DNA from: JBBQNY01 sp038255255
GTDB lineage: Bacteria > Pseudomonadota > Gammaproteobacteria > Xanthomonadales > Ahniellaceae
Assembly (NCBI GenBank): GCA_038255255.1
Contig: JBBSLL010000002.1
Location: forward strand, 112,637 to 176,636
Direction of reading: 5' to 3'
DNA length: 64,000 nucleotides
Shown here piece by piece: positions 56,682 to 64,000 of the stretch. The position numbers and the translations under genes are program-made. The number at the start of each line of letters is the position of its first letter. Position 1 is the first letter of the stretch. The notes under the pieces were generated by a model. The model saw only the letters and a program-made list of their open reading frames with translations, searched no databases and had not been told where the DNA came from.

Positions 56682-57671
56682 TCATGCGTCGCGCAACCAG
56701 CGCGCCGCGTCCAGCGCGAAATAGGTCAGCACCGCGTCGGCACCGGCACGTTTGAACGCGAGCAGCGTTTCCAGCGCGCACGCCCGCTCGTCGAGCCAGC
56801 CGTGTGCGCTGGCAGCCTTCAGCATCGCGTATTCCCCGCTCACCTGGTACACGAACGTCGGTATGCCAAAGGACTCCTTGACCCTGCGCACCACATCGAG
56901 ATACGGCAGGCCGGGCTTGACCATGACCATGTCCGCGCCTTGCTCGAGGTCGAGTTCCACCTCTCGCAGCGCCTCGTCGCTGTTGGCGGGATCCATCTGG
57001 TAGCTGTACTTGTTGCCGCTGCCCAGCGCACCGGCGGACCCAACCGCGTCCCGGAACGGACCGTAGAAACTCGATGCGTATTTCGCGCTGTAGGCGAGGA
57101 TCCGGGTGTGGATGAATCCGTTCGCCTCGAGGCCCTGCCGGATTTCCCCGATGCGACCATCCATCATGTCGCTGGGGGCCACCACGTCGGCGCCCGCTTC
57201 AGCGTGGCTCAGCGCCTGCCTGACGAGAGCCGCCACGGTCTCGTCGTTGACGACATAGCCGCTTGCGTCGATCAGCCCGTCCTGTCCGTGCGTCGTGTAA
57301 GGATCGAGTGCCACATCCGTGATTACGCCGAGTTGCGGGAATCGCTGCTTCAGGGCGCGCACCGCACGTTGGGCCAGGCCGTCGTCGCGCCAGGCAGCCG
57401 CGGCATCGAGGGACTTGGCCTCCGGGGCCGTGACGGGGAACAGTGCAATGGCCGGTATGCGCAGCTCGCACGCCGACTCCCCCACGTGCATCAACTCGTC
57501 GATCGACAGGCGCTCGACCCCCGGCATCGACGCAATCGCCGCGCGTCCGGCCTTTTCATGCACGAAAACCGGATAGACCAGGTCGTCGACGCCGAGGCGC
57601 GTCTCGCGGGTGAGGCGCCTGGAAAAATCGTCGCGGCGCAATCGTCTCGGTCGGTTGTAGTACTCGGCCAT
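56682..57671 (-). CDS. hemB: delta-aminolevulinic acid dehydratase (porphobilinogen synthase)
   Basis: Condenses two 5-aminolevulinate molecules to porphobilinogen. 329 aa. The Schiff-base lysines are Lys197 (ILAYSAKYASSFYGPF) and Lys252 (MVKPGLPYLD). The metal site that is Cys-rich in zinc enzymes is here Ala121, Asp123 and Asp131 (DVALDPYTTHGQDG), the pattern of magnesium/potassium-dependent HemB such as that of Pseudomonas. ATG 57671 is the family start; the open frame reaches 57794. Confidence 0.97.
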   Translation of the reverse strand: MAEYYNRPRRLRRDDFSRRLTRETRLGVDDLVYPVFVHEKAGRAAIASMPGVERLSIDELMHVGESACELRIPAIALFPVTAPEAKSLDAAAAWRDDGLAQRAVRALKQRFPQLGVITDVALDPYTTHGQDGLIDASGYVVNDETVAALVRQALSHAEAGADVVAPSDMMDGRIGEIRQGLEANGFIHTRILAYSAKYASSFYGPFRDAVGSAGALGSGNKYSYQMDPANSDEALREVELDLEQGADMVMVKPGLPYLDVVRRVKESFGIPTFVYQVSGEYAMLKAASAHGWLDERACALETLLAFKRAGADAVLTYFALDAARWLRDA

Positions 57672-57837
57672 CGCAGGAGTTTCCGCTTGAAGGTCTCCAT
57701 TGTGCGGACTTGCGGCGGCTGGCGCACGTATCGGGTCGCTGGTCGGCAGAGGTTCGGCTCGCACATGGCGCGTCGCAGCTTGCATTCCGGCCAATGCGCT
57801 GTTCCCATCAGGGGTTGATTCCGCCGAGTGCTCAGGA

Positions 57838-60387
57838 TTGAGTTCCGAACTGATCGTCGTCGAGCGCTCGGCAAGCCTGTGTCATCTGCTCACGAGGACG
57901 CTGCAGGCGGCTGACCTCGGTGGCTGGCGCGAGCTTGCGAGCACGGTGGACGCCTTGGCGCACGTAAAGCGTGAGCTCGACCTCGGCCGGGCTCCGCGCG
58001 CGTTCCTGCTCGGCGCCCCCGTTCGCCTGCAGCAGGAATTCCGGGCCTTGCTCGAAGAGCTGGGCCGCAATCCGCAGATCGCCGTGCTGGTATTGGGCCA
58101 CGAACGATTGCCCGAACTGGATACCTGGCTTGCTTCGCATCCGGCCGCCGAGTTCCTGCCCTGGGCGCAGTTCGGCCGGGTTCCCGCGATGCTGCAACAG
58201 CTTTCGCCGGCCAATTCGTTGCCCGGGGTCGAGACCCTGCGACGATCGGACGCGGTGCGGGTACTGTTCGTGGACGACTCGGCCAGCGTGCGCATGACCT
58301 ACCAGGGCGTGCTGCTGCGCGAGGGCTACGCAGTGGATCTGGCAGGCACACGGCACGAGGCGCTGGTCAAGGCCCGTGCGCGCTCGTACGACCTGATCGT
58401 GGTCGACTATTACCTGCCCGATGGCACGGGGGACGTACTGTGCCGCGAGCTGCGCGAGATTCCCCACGCGGCTAATGCGCTGATTGCCGTCATCACCGGC
58501 AGCTATCGCGACGACATCATCCGCAGCTGCCTCGAAGCCGGCGCGATCGAGTGCATGTTCAAGAGCGAGGCGATGGAGCTTTTCACCGTCCGCATCGCAA
58601 GCCTCGCCCGCCAGATCCAGATGCAGCAGCGCGAGTATTCCGAGCGGCAGCGGCTCGATGGAATCCTGGGCGCGGTGGCGGACGGTGTGTACGGCGTCGA
58701 TCGCGATGGTGTGGTGAGTTTCATCAATCCGAACGGACTGCGCATGCTGGGCTTCAGCCACGAGGATCAGGTCGTCGGCCGACTCGCGCACGAGCTCTTC
58801 CATCCGATGCGCGAAGACGGGACCCGGCTCGCCTTCGAGGATTCTCCACTGGCACGCGCGTATTCAACGAGCGCGCCGATCAACCAGTTCGAGACAGTGT
58901 TCTGGACCCGAGACGGCGCTGCGCTGGCCGTCGAGTGCAGCCTCCGCCCGCTGACGATAGACGGACGTCACCAGGGCGCCGTTGCGGTCTTCCGCGACAT
59001 CTCCGATCGCAAGAGCGTCGAGCGCCTGCACTGGGAGATGACCCACGACGGCTTGACGGGTCTGCACAATACGCGCCATTTCCTGCAGCTGCTCGGCACG
59101 GAACTGGCGCGCCGGCGCGAACTCGGTGGCTACGCGGCACTGCTGTACATCGACATCGATCGATACCTCCAGATCATGGAAGCGTCGGGCGTCAGCGGCG
59201 CCGAAAACCTGTTGATCGATCTGGCCAGGCGTTTCGGAAGCCTGCTGCGCGATGGCGATGTCCTGGCGCGTCTGGAACGCGACCGGTTCGGGCTGCTGCT
59301 GCCCGGGGTCCAGCCGGAAAACCTGTTCGCGCTCGCCGAAAGCTTCCGCACGCAGGCGCAGGCTTGCCTGGTGGACATCAACGGCGCGCACAGGCCTGCG
59401 ACGGTATCGGTCGGAGTGGGTCTGGTTTCCCGCGAAACGCCTTCCGTCGAAAGTGCTCTCGAGCGCGCCAGGGAAGCGTGCGAGGTGGCCAAGCATCGCG
59501 GCCGCGACCAGACGCAGATTTCGCTCGGTGACGATGACAGCCGCCTCGCGCGCGAGATCGAGACGAACTGGGCCGAGCGATTGCGCGAAGCGATCGCGCA
59601 GGACCGACTCGTCTTCTATGTGCAGCCCATCGTCCCCATTGCGGCGATTTCGGAGACCATCGCCGCGTCGATGCTCGAACCTTCGTGGTCGCCCAATGAA
59701 GCGATCGCCCGCACGCAGTTCTTTGAATTGCTGGTGCGACTGCGCGACCCGCGCGGCGATCTCATTTCACCGTCCGTGTTCATTCCCTTGGCGGAACGCT
59801 TTGGCCTGATGCCGGAAATCGACCTCTGGATCGTGGCCCGGGCGCTCAAGCACCTCGCCACCCTCAGTCGCAACGGGGTGCTGTCCTCCTTCTCGGTGAA
59901 CCTGTCGAGCCAGACACTTTCCGACGTGGAAACATTGCGCCGCATCGAGGAACTGGTTCGCGAAGGACATGCCGCCCCGGGACAACTGGTGTTCGAATTG
60001 ACGGAAACTTCCCAGCTCAGTCGCCTCAACGACGTACGGCGTTTCATGCTCGCGCTGCGCGCGCTCGGCTGCCGCTTCGCACTGGACGACTTCGGCACAG
60101 GCTTCTCCTCGTTCACCCACCTTCGCCATTTGCCGGTCGATTTCGTCAAGATCGATGGAAGCTTCGTCGAGGGCATGGTTTCCACCGAACTCGACCACAA
60201 GCTGGTCAGTTCGATCACCGGCATGGCACGTGCGCTGAAGCTCAGGGTCATTGCGGAGCACGTAGATGGGCCGGCGACGCTGGCGGCGCTGCGGGCCTGT
60301 GGCGTCGAGTTCGCGCAGGGGCATTTTCTCGGCAAGCCGCGTCCGCTCGACAAGACGCATTTCGCGCGCCTGTTGGCCGCTGGTTGA
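57838..60387 (+). CDS. REC-REC-PAS-GGDEF-EAL response regulator
   Basis: An 849-aa cytoplasmic signalling protein. Residues 1-130 are a degenerate receiver-like domain; 140-255 a second receiver with its phospho-Asp in LIVVDYYLPDGTGD, Thr in VITGSYRD and Lys in MFKSEA. A PAS domain follows (about 275-395), then a GGDEF domain whose signature is degenerate (LERDRFGLLLP instead of GGDEF), so no cyclase activity is expected. The EAL domain (about 600-845) keeps most catalytic residues: FFELLVRL, NLSSQTLSD, ELTETSQ, LDDFGTGFSS, FVKIDGSFV, IAEHVDG, AQGHFLGKP; a phosphodiesterase is likely. Start: TTG 57838 is chosen; TTG 57700 with GAAGG upstream is the alternative. Confidence 0.85.
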   Translation: MSSELIVVERSASLCHLLTRTLQAADLGGWRELASTVDALAHVKRELDLGRAPRAFLLGAPVRLQQEFRALLEELGRNPQIAVLVLGHERLPELDTWLASHPAAEFLPWAQFGRVPAMLQQLSPANSLPGVETLRRSDAVRVLFVDDSASVRMTYQGVLLREGYAVDLAGTRHEALVKARARSYDLIVVDYYLPDGTGDVLCRELREIPHAANALIAVITGSYRDDIIRSCLEAGAIECMFKSEAMELFTVRIASLARQIQMQQREYSERQRLDGILGAVADGVYGVDRDGVVSFINPNGLRMLGFSHEDQVVGRLAHELFHPMREDGTRLAFEDSPLARAYSTSAPINQFETVFWTRDGAALAVECSLRPLTIDGRHQGAVAVFRDISDRKSVERLHWEMTHDGLTGLHNTRHFLQLLGTELARRRELGGYAALLYIDIDRYLQIMEASGVSGAENLLIDLARRFGSLLRDGDVLARLERDRFGLLLPGVQPENLFALAESFRTQAQACLVDINGAHRPATVSVGVGLVSRETPSVESALERAREACEVAKHRGRDQTQISLGDDDSRLAREIETNWAERLREAIAQDRLVFYVQPIVPIAAISETIAASMLEPSWSPNEAIARTQFFELLVRLRDPRGDLISPSVFIPLAERFGLMPEIDLWIVARALKHLATLSRNGVLSSFSVNLSSQTLSDVETLRRIEELVREGHAAPGQLVFELTETSQLSRLNDVRRFMLALRALGCRFALDDFGTGFSSFTHLRHLPVDFVKIDGSFVEGMVSTELDHKLVSSITGMARALKLRVIAEHVDGPATLAALRACGVEFAQGHFLGKPRPLDKTHFARLLAAG

Positions 60388-60684
60388 CTGCCGGGTCCGG
60401 TCGATTGCCGCTGCATTGAACTGAAAGATGCCCCGCTGGCATGAACGCTTTGGCCCGGTGTTGAACGCACCCGTGGCAGCGCGGTCACAGGTACAGCGAG
60501 ACAGGCCGGATCGGGTTCGACTGCGCGGGACGTGACCTGAGGCGCAGATTTAGTGCCCCGTCGTTAAAAATTTGTTGTAGACTCGAGTCGAACTTTCCTG
60601 AATTACGTCTAGGGCTTGAGAGACTTTGCGTTATCGAGTTCTAGATGTACTACGCAAGTATTTGAAAAACATAAAAAACATAAG
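60388..60684 (+). other. AT-rich upstream region of the SPFH gene
   Basis: The last 130 bp before the SPFH gene are notably AT-rich compared with the rest of the window. They contain a TTGTAGACT -10-like box near 60575-60583, a perfect palindrome GACTCGAGTC at 60580-60589, and runs of A (AAAACATAAAAAACATAAG) right before the ATG, with no Shine-Dalgarno. A regulated promoter seems likely; no convincing -35 pair was found. Confidence 0.4.
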
Positions 60685-61179
60685 ATGAGCTCCCATTCGT
60701 CCCTCCTCGCCGCTGTCGCCTTGCTCACGCTGGGCGCAGTGCGTCGAATTCCCGAAGGAGAGGCATGCACCATCTACCGCTGGGGGCGCTATCGACGCAC
60801 GTTGGAGAGCGGCATCCATTGGGTGTGGCCGCTACTCGATCGCATTGGTCACCGCATCAGCCTCACCGGTAGACAGACTCGGCTCGAGACGGGCGTGGTG
60901 ACTCGCGCAGACGGCAAGGCAGTGACGGCTGCGGGGATCGTCTACTTCCAGGTGCTCGATGCAGAGCAAGCCGAAGACCAGATTGAGCATTTCGAGGAAT
61001 GCATTCGCGACACGCTGTGCGCAGTACTGCGGGAAGAGCCTTTGCCGCTGCCCGAGACCGCCGCCGGCGAGCGCAATCGCGCGTTGAAGCAAGCCGTCGA
61101 CAAGCGGCTGCGTCGTTTTGGACTCACGGCGACGCGCTGCCAGCTCGATCTTGCACGCCCGGTGGCGCGCGCCGCGTAA
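60685..61179 (+). CDS. short SPFH/Band 7-type membrane protein
   Basis: A 164-aa protein of the stomatin/prohibitin-like superfamily. An N-terminal membrane helix (SSLLAAVALLTLGAV) leads into a minimal SPFH domain (about 20-150): VRRIPEGEACTIYRWGRYRR, GVVTRADGKAVTAAGIVYF and DTLCAVLREEPLPLP. Most stomatins continue into a long coiled coil that is missing here, so it is a truncated or minimal form. No RBS precedes ATG 60685. Role unknown; membrane-microdomain organisation is typical of the family. Confidence 0.7.
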   Translation: MSSHSSLLAAVALLTLGAVRRIPEGEACTIYRWGRYRRTLESGIHWVWPLLDRIGHRISLTGRQTRLETGVVTRADGKAVTAAGIVYFQVLDAEQAEDQIEHFEECIRDTLCAVLREEPLPLPETAAGERNRALKQAVDKRLRRFGLTATRCQLDLARPVARAA

Positions 61180-61288
61180 GCGTCTGCGTTCCAGAAACTG
61201 GCGGCATTTTGGTCGCGCCGGCGTCCGCACGTCTCGAAGGGCACCCATCCAACTCGAAGCAGGCGCGGCAAGCGATACTGCCGACATC

Positions 61289-61960
61289 GTGAACCAATCT
61301 CCCGGCATCCCTCCAGCGCTGGAAATTCTGCGTCCCGCACTCGCTCGCGGTCTCGAGGCCATGCGGTGTGAGCCCGAGTCCGACCTGATGGACGGGCTGC
61401 TCGCGTATCTGGGCCTGCTGGCCCGCTGGAACGCCGTCTACAACCTGAGTGCGATACGGCGACCAGAAGAAATGCTGGTACGCCATGTGTTCGACAGCCT
61501 TTCCGCCGCGCCCTATCTGGGCTCGGGAGCGCTTGCCGATCTCGGAAGCGGCGCGGGCCTGCCCGGAATCCCGCTGGCGCTGCTCGATCGATCAAGACCC
61601 GTGACGCTCGTCGAGAGCAACGGCAAGAAGGCTCGCTTCCTGCGCACGGCGATCAGGGAGCTTGCACTGGCCAGGGTTGATGTCGTTGAGAATCGCGCCG
61701 AGCGCGCGCAAGGCGCATACCGCCCATGGGTCATTGCGCGCGCACTGGCGTCGCTACGCGAGCTGGTCGTGCTTGCCGAGCCATGGCTTGACTCCGACGG
61801 CTCACTACTTGCCATGAAAGGGCCAGGGGTGGAAGCCGAGTTGCCCGGCTTGCCCGACGGTTTTCTGGTGGAAGCGCAGCATCGCCTGGAAGTGCCCGGT
61901 TTGGACGCGGAGCGGTACTTGGTGGTATTGAAGCGCGCCCCGGCTACAGCGAATCGATGA
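61289..61960 (+). CDS. rsmG: 16S rRNA m7G527 methyltransferase
   Basis: Methylates N7 of G527 in 16S rRNA; loss gives low-level streptomycin resistance. 223 aa. The SAM site is ADLGSGAGLPGIPLA with VESNGKKARFL, RHVFDSLS precedes it and ARALASLREL is the catalytic-loop region. Start GTG 61289. It overlaps parA by 4 nt (ATGA). The usual mnmG partner is absent upstream; the SPFH gene takes its place. Confidence 0.95.
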   Translation: MNQSPGIPPALEILRPALARGLEAMRCEPESDLMDGLLAYLGLLARWNAVYNLSAIRRPEEMLVRHVFDSLSAAPYLGSGALADLGSGAGLPGIPLALLDRSRPVTLVESNGKKARFLRTAIRELALARVDVVENRAERAQGAYRPWVIARALASLRELVVLAEPWLDSDGSLLAMKGPGVEAELPGLPDGFLVEAQHRLEVPGLDAERYLVVLKRAPATANR

Positions 61961-62769
61961 CCCGCACGCTTGCGATCGCAAACCAGAAAGGCGGTGTCGG
62001 AAAGACCACGACAGCCGTCAACCTCGCCGCGGCCCTCGCCGAAGCGGGTCGGCGCGTGCTGCTCGTCGATCTCGATCCCCAGGGCAATGCGACCATGGCA
62101 TCGGGGATCGACAAGAACGAAGCCAGGCTCAACGGCTTCGAGGTGCTACTCGAGCAGGAGCCTGCCAGCGCCGCCATCGTGGCGGCCCCTGCCGGTTTCG
62201 ATCTCATTCCGGGGGGATCCGATCTCACCGCAGCCGAAGTGAAGCTGATGGAGGCAATGGCGCGCGAGCAGCGATTGCGGGATGTGCTCGTGCCCGTGAG
62301 AGATCGTTACGACTACATCCTGATCGATTGCCCGCCCTCGCTGTCGATCCTGACGCTGAACGCACTGACGGCGGCGGATGCGGTAATCGTCCCGATGCAA
62401 TGCGAGTACTTCGCGCTGGAGGGCCTGAGCGCGCTGCTCAACACAGTCCAGGCCGTCAAGGCGAGGCTCAATGCGCGGATCGAGATCGAAGGCATCCTCC
62501 GCACCATGTATGACGTGCGCAACAATCTCGCCAATGATGTGTCCGCACAACTCAACGAACACTTTGGGGACAAAGTGTTCCGAACCGTGATTCCGCGCAA
62601 CATCCGGCTGGCCGAGGCTCCCAGCCATGGTCTTTCGATCGCCCAGTACGACCGCGGCTCGCGCGGCGCGATCGCATACTCCGGACTGGCTGGCGAGTTG
62701 CTGAGACGCGAAAGATCCTCGCGGCGCGATCCAGCCGCTGCAACTCCAATACTTCCAAGAGATCACTGA
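61957..62769 (+). CDS. parA: chromosome partitioning ATPase ParA
   Basis: Deviant Walker-type ATPase that moves ParB-parS complexes during chromosome segregation. 270 aa. Walker A KGGVGKTT at 11-18, Walker A' VDLDPQGNAT, Walker B LIDCPPSLSILTLNAL, and PRNIRLAEAPSHGL. It overlaps rsmG and shares one base with parB (TGA/ATG at 62767-62769), so all three form an operon. Confidence 0.97.
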   Translation: MTRTLAIANQKGGVGKTTTAVNLAAALAEAGRRVLLVDLDPQGNATMASGIDKNEARLNGFEVLLEQEPASAAIVAAPAGFDLIPGGSDLTAAEVKLMEAMAREQRLRDVLVPVRDRYDYILIDCPPSLSILTLNALTAADAVIVPMQCEYFALEGLSALLNTVQAVKARLNARIEIEGILRTMYDVRNNLANDVSAQLNEHFGDKVFRTVIPRNIRLAEAPSHGLSIAQYDRGSRGAIAYSGLAGELLRRERSSRRDPAAATPILPRDH

Positions 62770-63647
62770 TGTCAGCCAAGAAAAGAGGACTCGGGCGCGG
62801 GCTCGACGCGCTGCTGCGCGTCGACACTGCGACCACGGAAGAACCGGAATCGGAATCGCTCAGGTCGATCGCCATCGACGCACTCTCGCCGGGTCGCTTT
62901 CAGCCGCGCAAAACCATAAATGCGCAGGCGCTGTCGGAACTGGCGGCGTCGATCCGCACGCAGGGCATGATCCAGCCCATCGTTGTCAGGTCCGTCGGTG
63001 ACCGTCGCTACGAAATCATTGCGGGAGAGCGGCGCTGGCGCGCGGCGCGCGAAGCAGGTCTGAGCGAAGTTCCGTGTGTCGTGCGCGAGGCGGATGATCG
63101 CGCCACCGTTGCGATGGCGCTGATCGAAAACATCCAGCGGGAGGACCTTGCGCCACTCGAGGAGGCCGCTGCGCTGCAGCGACTCATCGAGGAGTTCGAA
63201 CTCACGCACCAGAAGGCTGCCGACGCCGTGGGTCGCTCGCGCGCCGCGGTGACGAACCTGCTGCGGCTGCTCGAGTTGCCACCCATGGTCCGACAGAAGC
63301 TCGAGGCGGGCGACATCGAGATGGGGCATGCCCGCGCGCTGCTTACGCTACCGGCTGCCCGAGCCGAGTCCCTCGCCGAACGTGTCGTGGCGCAGGGCTG
63401 GTCCGTGCGCGAGCTTGAAGCACAGGTGCGCCCGCAAACCGGAAGCAAGGCGTCGCGCACCAGGCTCCCGGCTCGCGCGCGCGGCGTCGATCCCGACGTC
63501 GCGCAACTCGAGCGCGAACTCGGCGAAACACTCGGCGCCCCGGTGACCATCGAGGCCGGCCGGGCCGGGCGGGGCAAGCTGGTGATCCGCTACTTCAGTC
63601 TCGGGGAACTCGACGGACTGATCGAGCGACTGCGTGGAGACCGCTGA
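62769..63647 (+). CDS. parB: chromosome partitioning protein ParB
   Basis: CTP-dependent DNA clamp that loads at parS. 292 aa. N-terminal KKRGLGRGLDALL ParA-stimulating motif, CTP-binding region SPGRFQPRK and GERRWRAAREAG, helix-turn-helix (LTHQKAADAVGRSRAAVTNL), and a C-terminal dimerisation domain (GKLVIRYFSLGELDGLIERL). Completes the rsmG-parA-parB operon, which in gammaproteobacteria lies near the replication origin. No parS consensus was found in the window. Confidence 0.97.
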   Translation: MSAKKRGLGRGLDALLRVDTATTEEPESESLRSIAIDALSPGRFQPRKTINAQALSELAASIRTQGMIQPIVVRSVGDRRYEIIAGERRWRAAREAGLSEVPCVVREADDRATVAMALIENIQREDLAPLEEAAALQRLIEEFELTHQKAADAVGRSRAAVTNLLRLLELPPMVRQKLEAGDIEMGHARALLTLPAARAESLAERVVAQGWSVRELEAQVRPQTGSKASRTRLPARARGVDPDVAQLERELGETLGAPVTIEAGRAGRGKLVIRYFSLGELDGLIERLRGDR

Positions 63648-63767
63648 CCGGCGTTCTGCGCAGCTGCATCCTGTCTCCCGAGTACGAACGCCCGGCTTGG
63701 AGTCGTGCTGCACGCGCCCTGCGAAGCGCAAAGCGCGCTTCGGTGAACCAGCCGCCTTCTCATATCG

Positions 63768-63795
63768 TTGACATGCTCACGTGTCGCGATATACT
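63768..63795 (+). promoter_or_regulatory. strong sigma-70 promoter downstream of parB
   Basis: Perfect TTGACA at 63768-63773 and TATACT at 63790-63795, 16 nt apart: the best promoter in the window. It reads rightwards out of the window, about 120 bp after parB. Confidence 0.75.
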
Positions 63796-63801
63796 GCGCG
63801 G

Positions 63802-64000
63802 CTCCCACGAGCTGTGGGCCCCTTTTGGGTGGTGCGGTGATGCTCCGGGTCTTCGGGCCTGGCGATCGTCGCACGCGATCTTTGTCAGTGTGCGCAGGTG
63901 ACTTGTGTGGGCGCCCGGCGGTATCAACCGCCTAAGGTCCTGTCGAAGACTACGGTCGAGACGGACTGTCGAAACATTTGAGGGCGCTCAAGAGGTGCGG
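63802..64000 (+). other. structured transcript leader running off the window
   Basis: From the predicted start near 63802 the sequence holds stem CCCAC / GTGGG (63804-63818), then a G-rich stretch, a short frame from ATG 63840 to TAA 63935 (31 codons, weak RBS), the hairpin GGCGGT / ACCGCC (63917-63932), and a repeated CTGTCGAA at 63940 and 63966. No full gene begins before the edge. It may be the leader of the next operon or a small RNA; I could not match it to a known RNA family. Confidence 0.45.

Noticed and set aside
63768..63790. CACGTG core near parB considered as a parS site
   Set aside because: Only the central CACGTG matches; the flanking arms differ from the parS consensus at most positions.

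Overview
The window is high-GC DNA packed with housekeeping genes. It looks like a chromosome segment of a gammaproteobacterium in the order Lysobacterales (Xanthomonadales), probably a Rhodanobacteraceae- or Lysobacteraceae-like lineage. The reasons are a dprA-topA pair whose TopA has a lysine/alanine-rich tail and no visible zinc fingers, a XanB2-type chorismatase, a homodimeric AceE, a MaeB hybrid malic enzyme, the tesA/ybbA/ybbP cluster and an rsmG-parA-parB block. The affiliation is inferred from gene content and protein resemblance; nothing was searched. I saw no tRNA, rRNA, CRISPR array, insertion sequence or prophage.

Layout: (1) 1-12 kb: dprA 3' end, topA, a small lipoprotein, AMP nucleosidase, msrB, a glutaredoxin-rhodanese fusion, an SGNH lipoprotein esterase, alaA, a 55-aa orphan, a DUF4345 membrane protein, rsgA, a DUF1704 metallopeptidase-like gene and a glycine-zipper protein. 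(2) 12-21 kb: threonine aldolase, a cluster of palindromic repeats, maeB, then three secreted zinc-metalloprotease-like proteins, the last coupled to a small secreted partner. (3) 21-27 kb: aceE, a Ser/Thr kinase with a C-terminal DUF1566 domain, and a small basic protein. (4) 27-36 kb: three secreted proteins, including a 966-aa multidomain protein and a 1152-aa subtilase, then a PlsC-like acyltransferase and a MOSC protein. (5) 36-47 kb: tesA divergent from ybbA-ybbP, a DUF3011 protein, a sorbosone-dehydrogenase-like lipoprotein, a subclass-B3-like metallo-beta-lactamase, a serine beta-lactamase-fold hydrolase and a Ste24-type protease. (6) 47-58 kb: yajQ, a disordered small protein plus an EF-hand lipoprotein, chorismatase divergent from hemF, a cNMP-binding patatin phospholipase, xthA, a UPF0149 protein, a coniferyl-type aldehyde dehydrogenase, a gamma carbonic anhydrase, aroE and hemB. 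(7) 58-64 kb: a REC-REC-PAS-GGDEF-EAL protein, a short SPFH protein, rsmG-parA-parB, and a near-consensus promoter with a structured leader running off the end.

The main unexplained signal is a short C-terminal tail shared by secreted hydrolases. Three unrelated metalloprotease-like proteins end in a hydrophobic pair, three small residues and Phe-Glu-stop (ILINGFE, IFSSSFE, IFSNSFE), and the subtilase carries MFASGFE 14 residues before its end. The DNA encoding two of these tails, in convergent genes, forms a near-perfect inverted repeat. This could be a sorting or processing signal specific to the lineage; I know of no named family for it, but could not search. Other points of interest are probable leaderless promoters on rsgA and xthA, two families of small intergenic repeats, a chorismatase outside any visible pigment cluster, and side-by-side metallo- and serine-beta-lactamase-fold genes.
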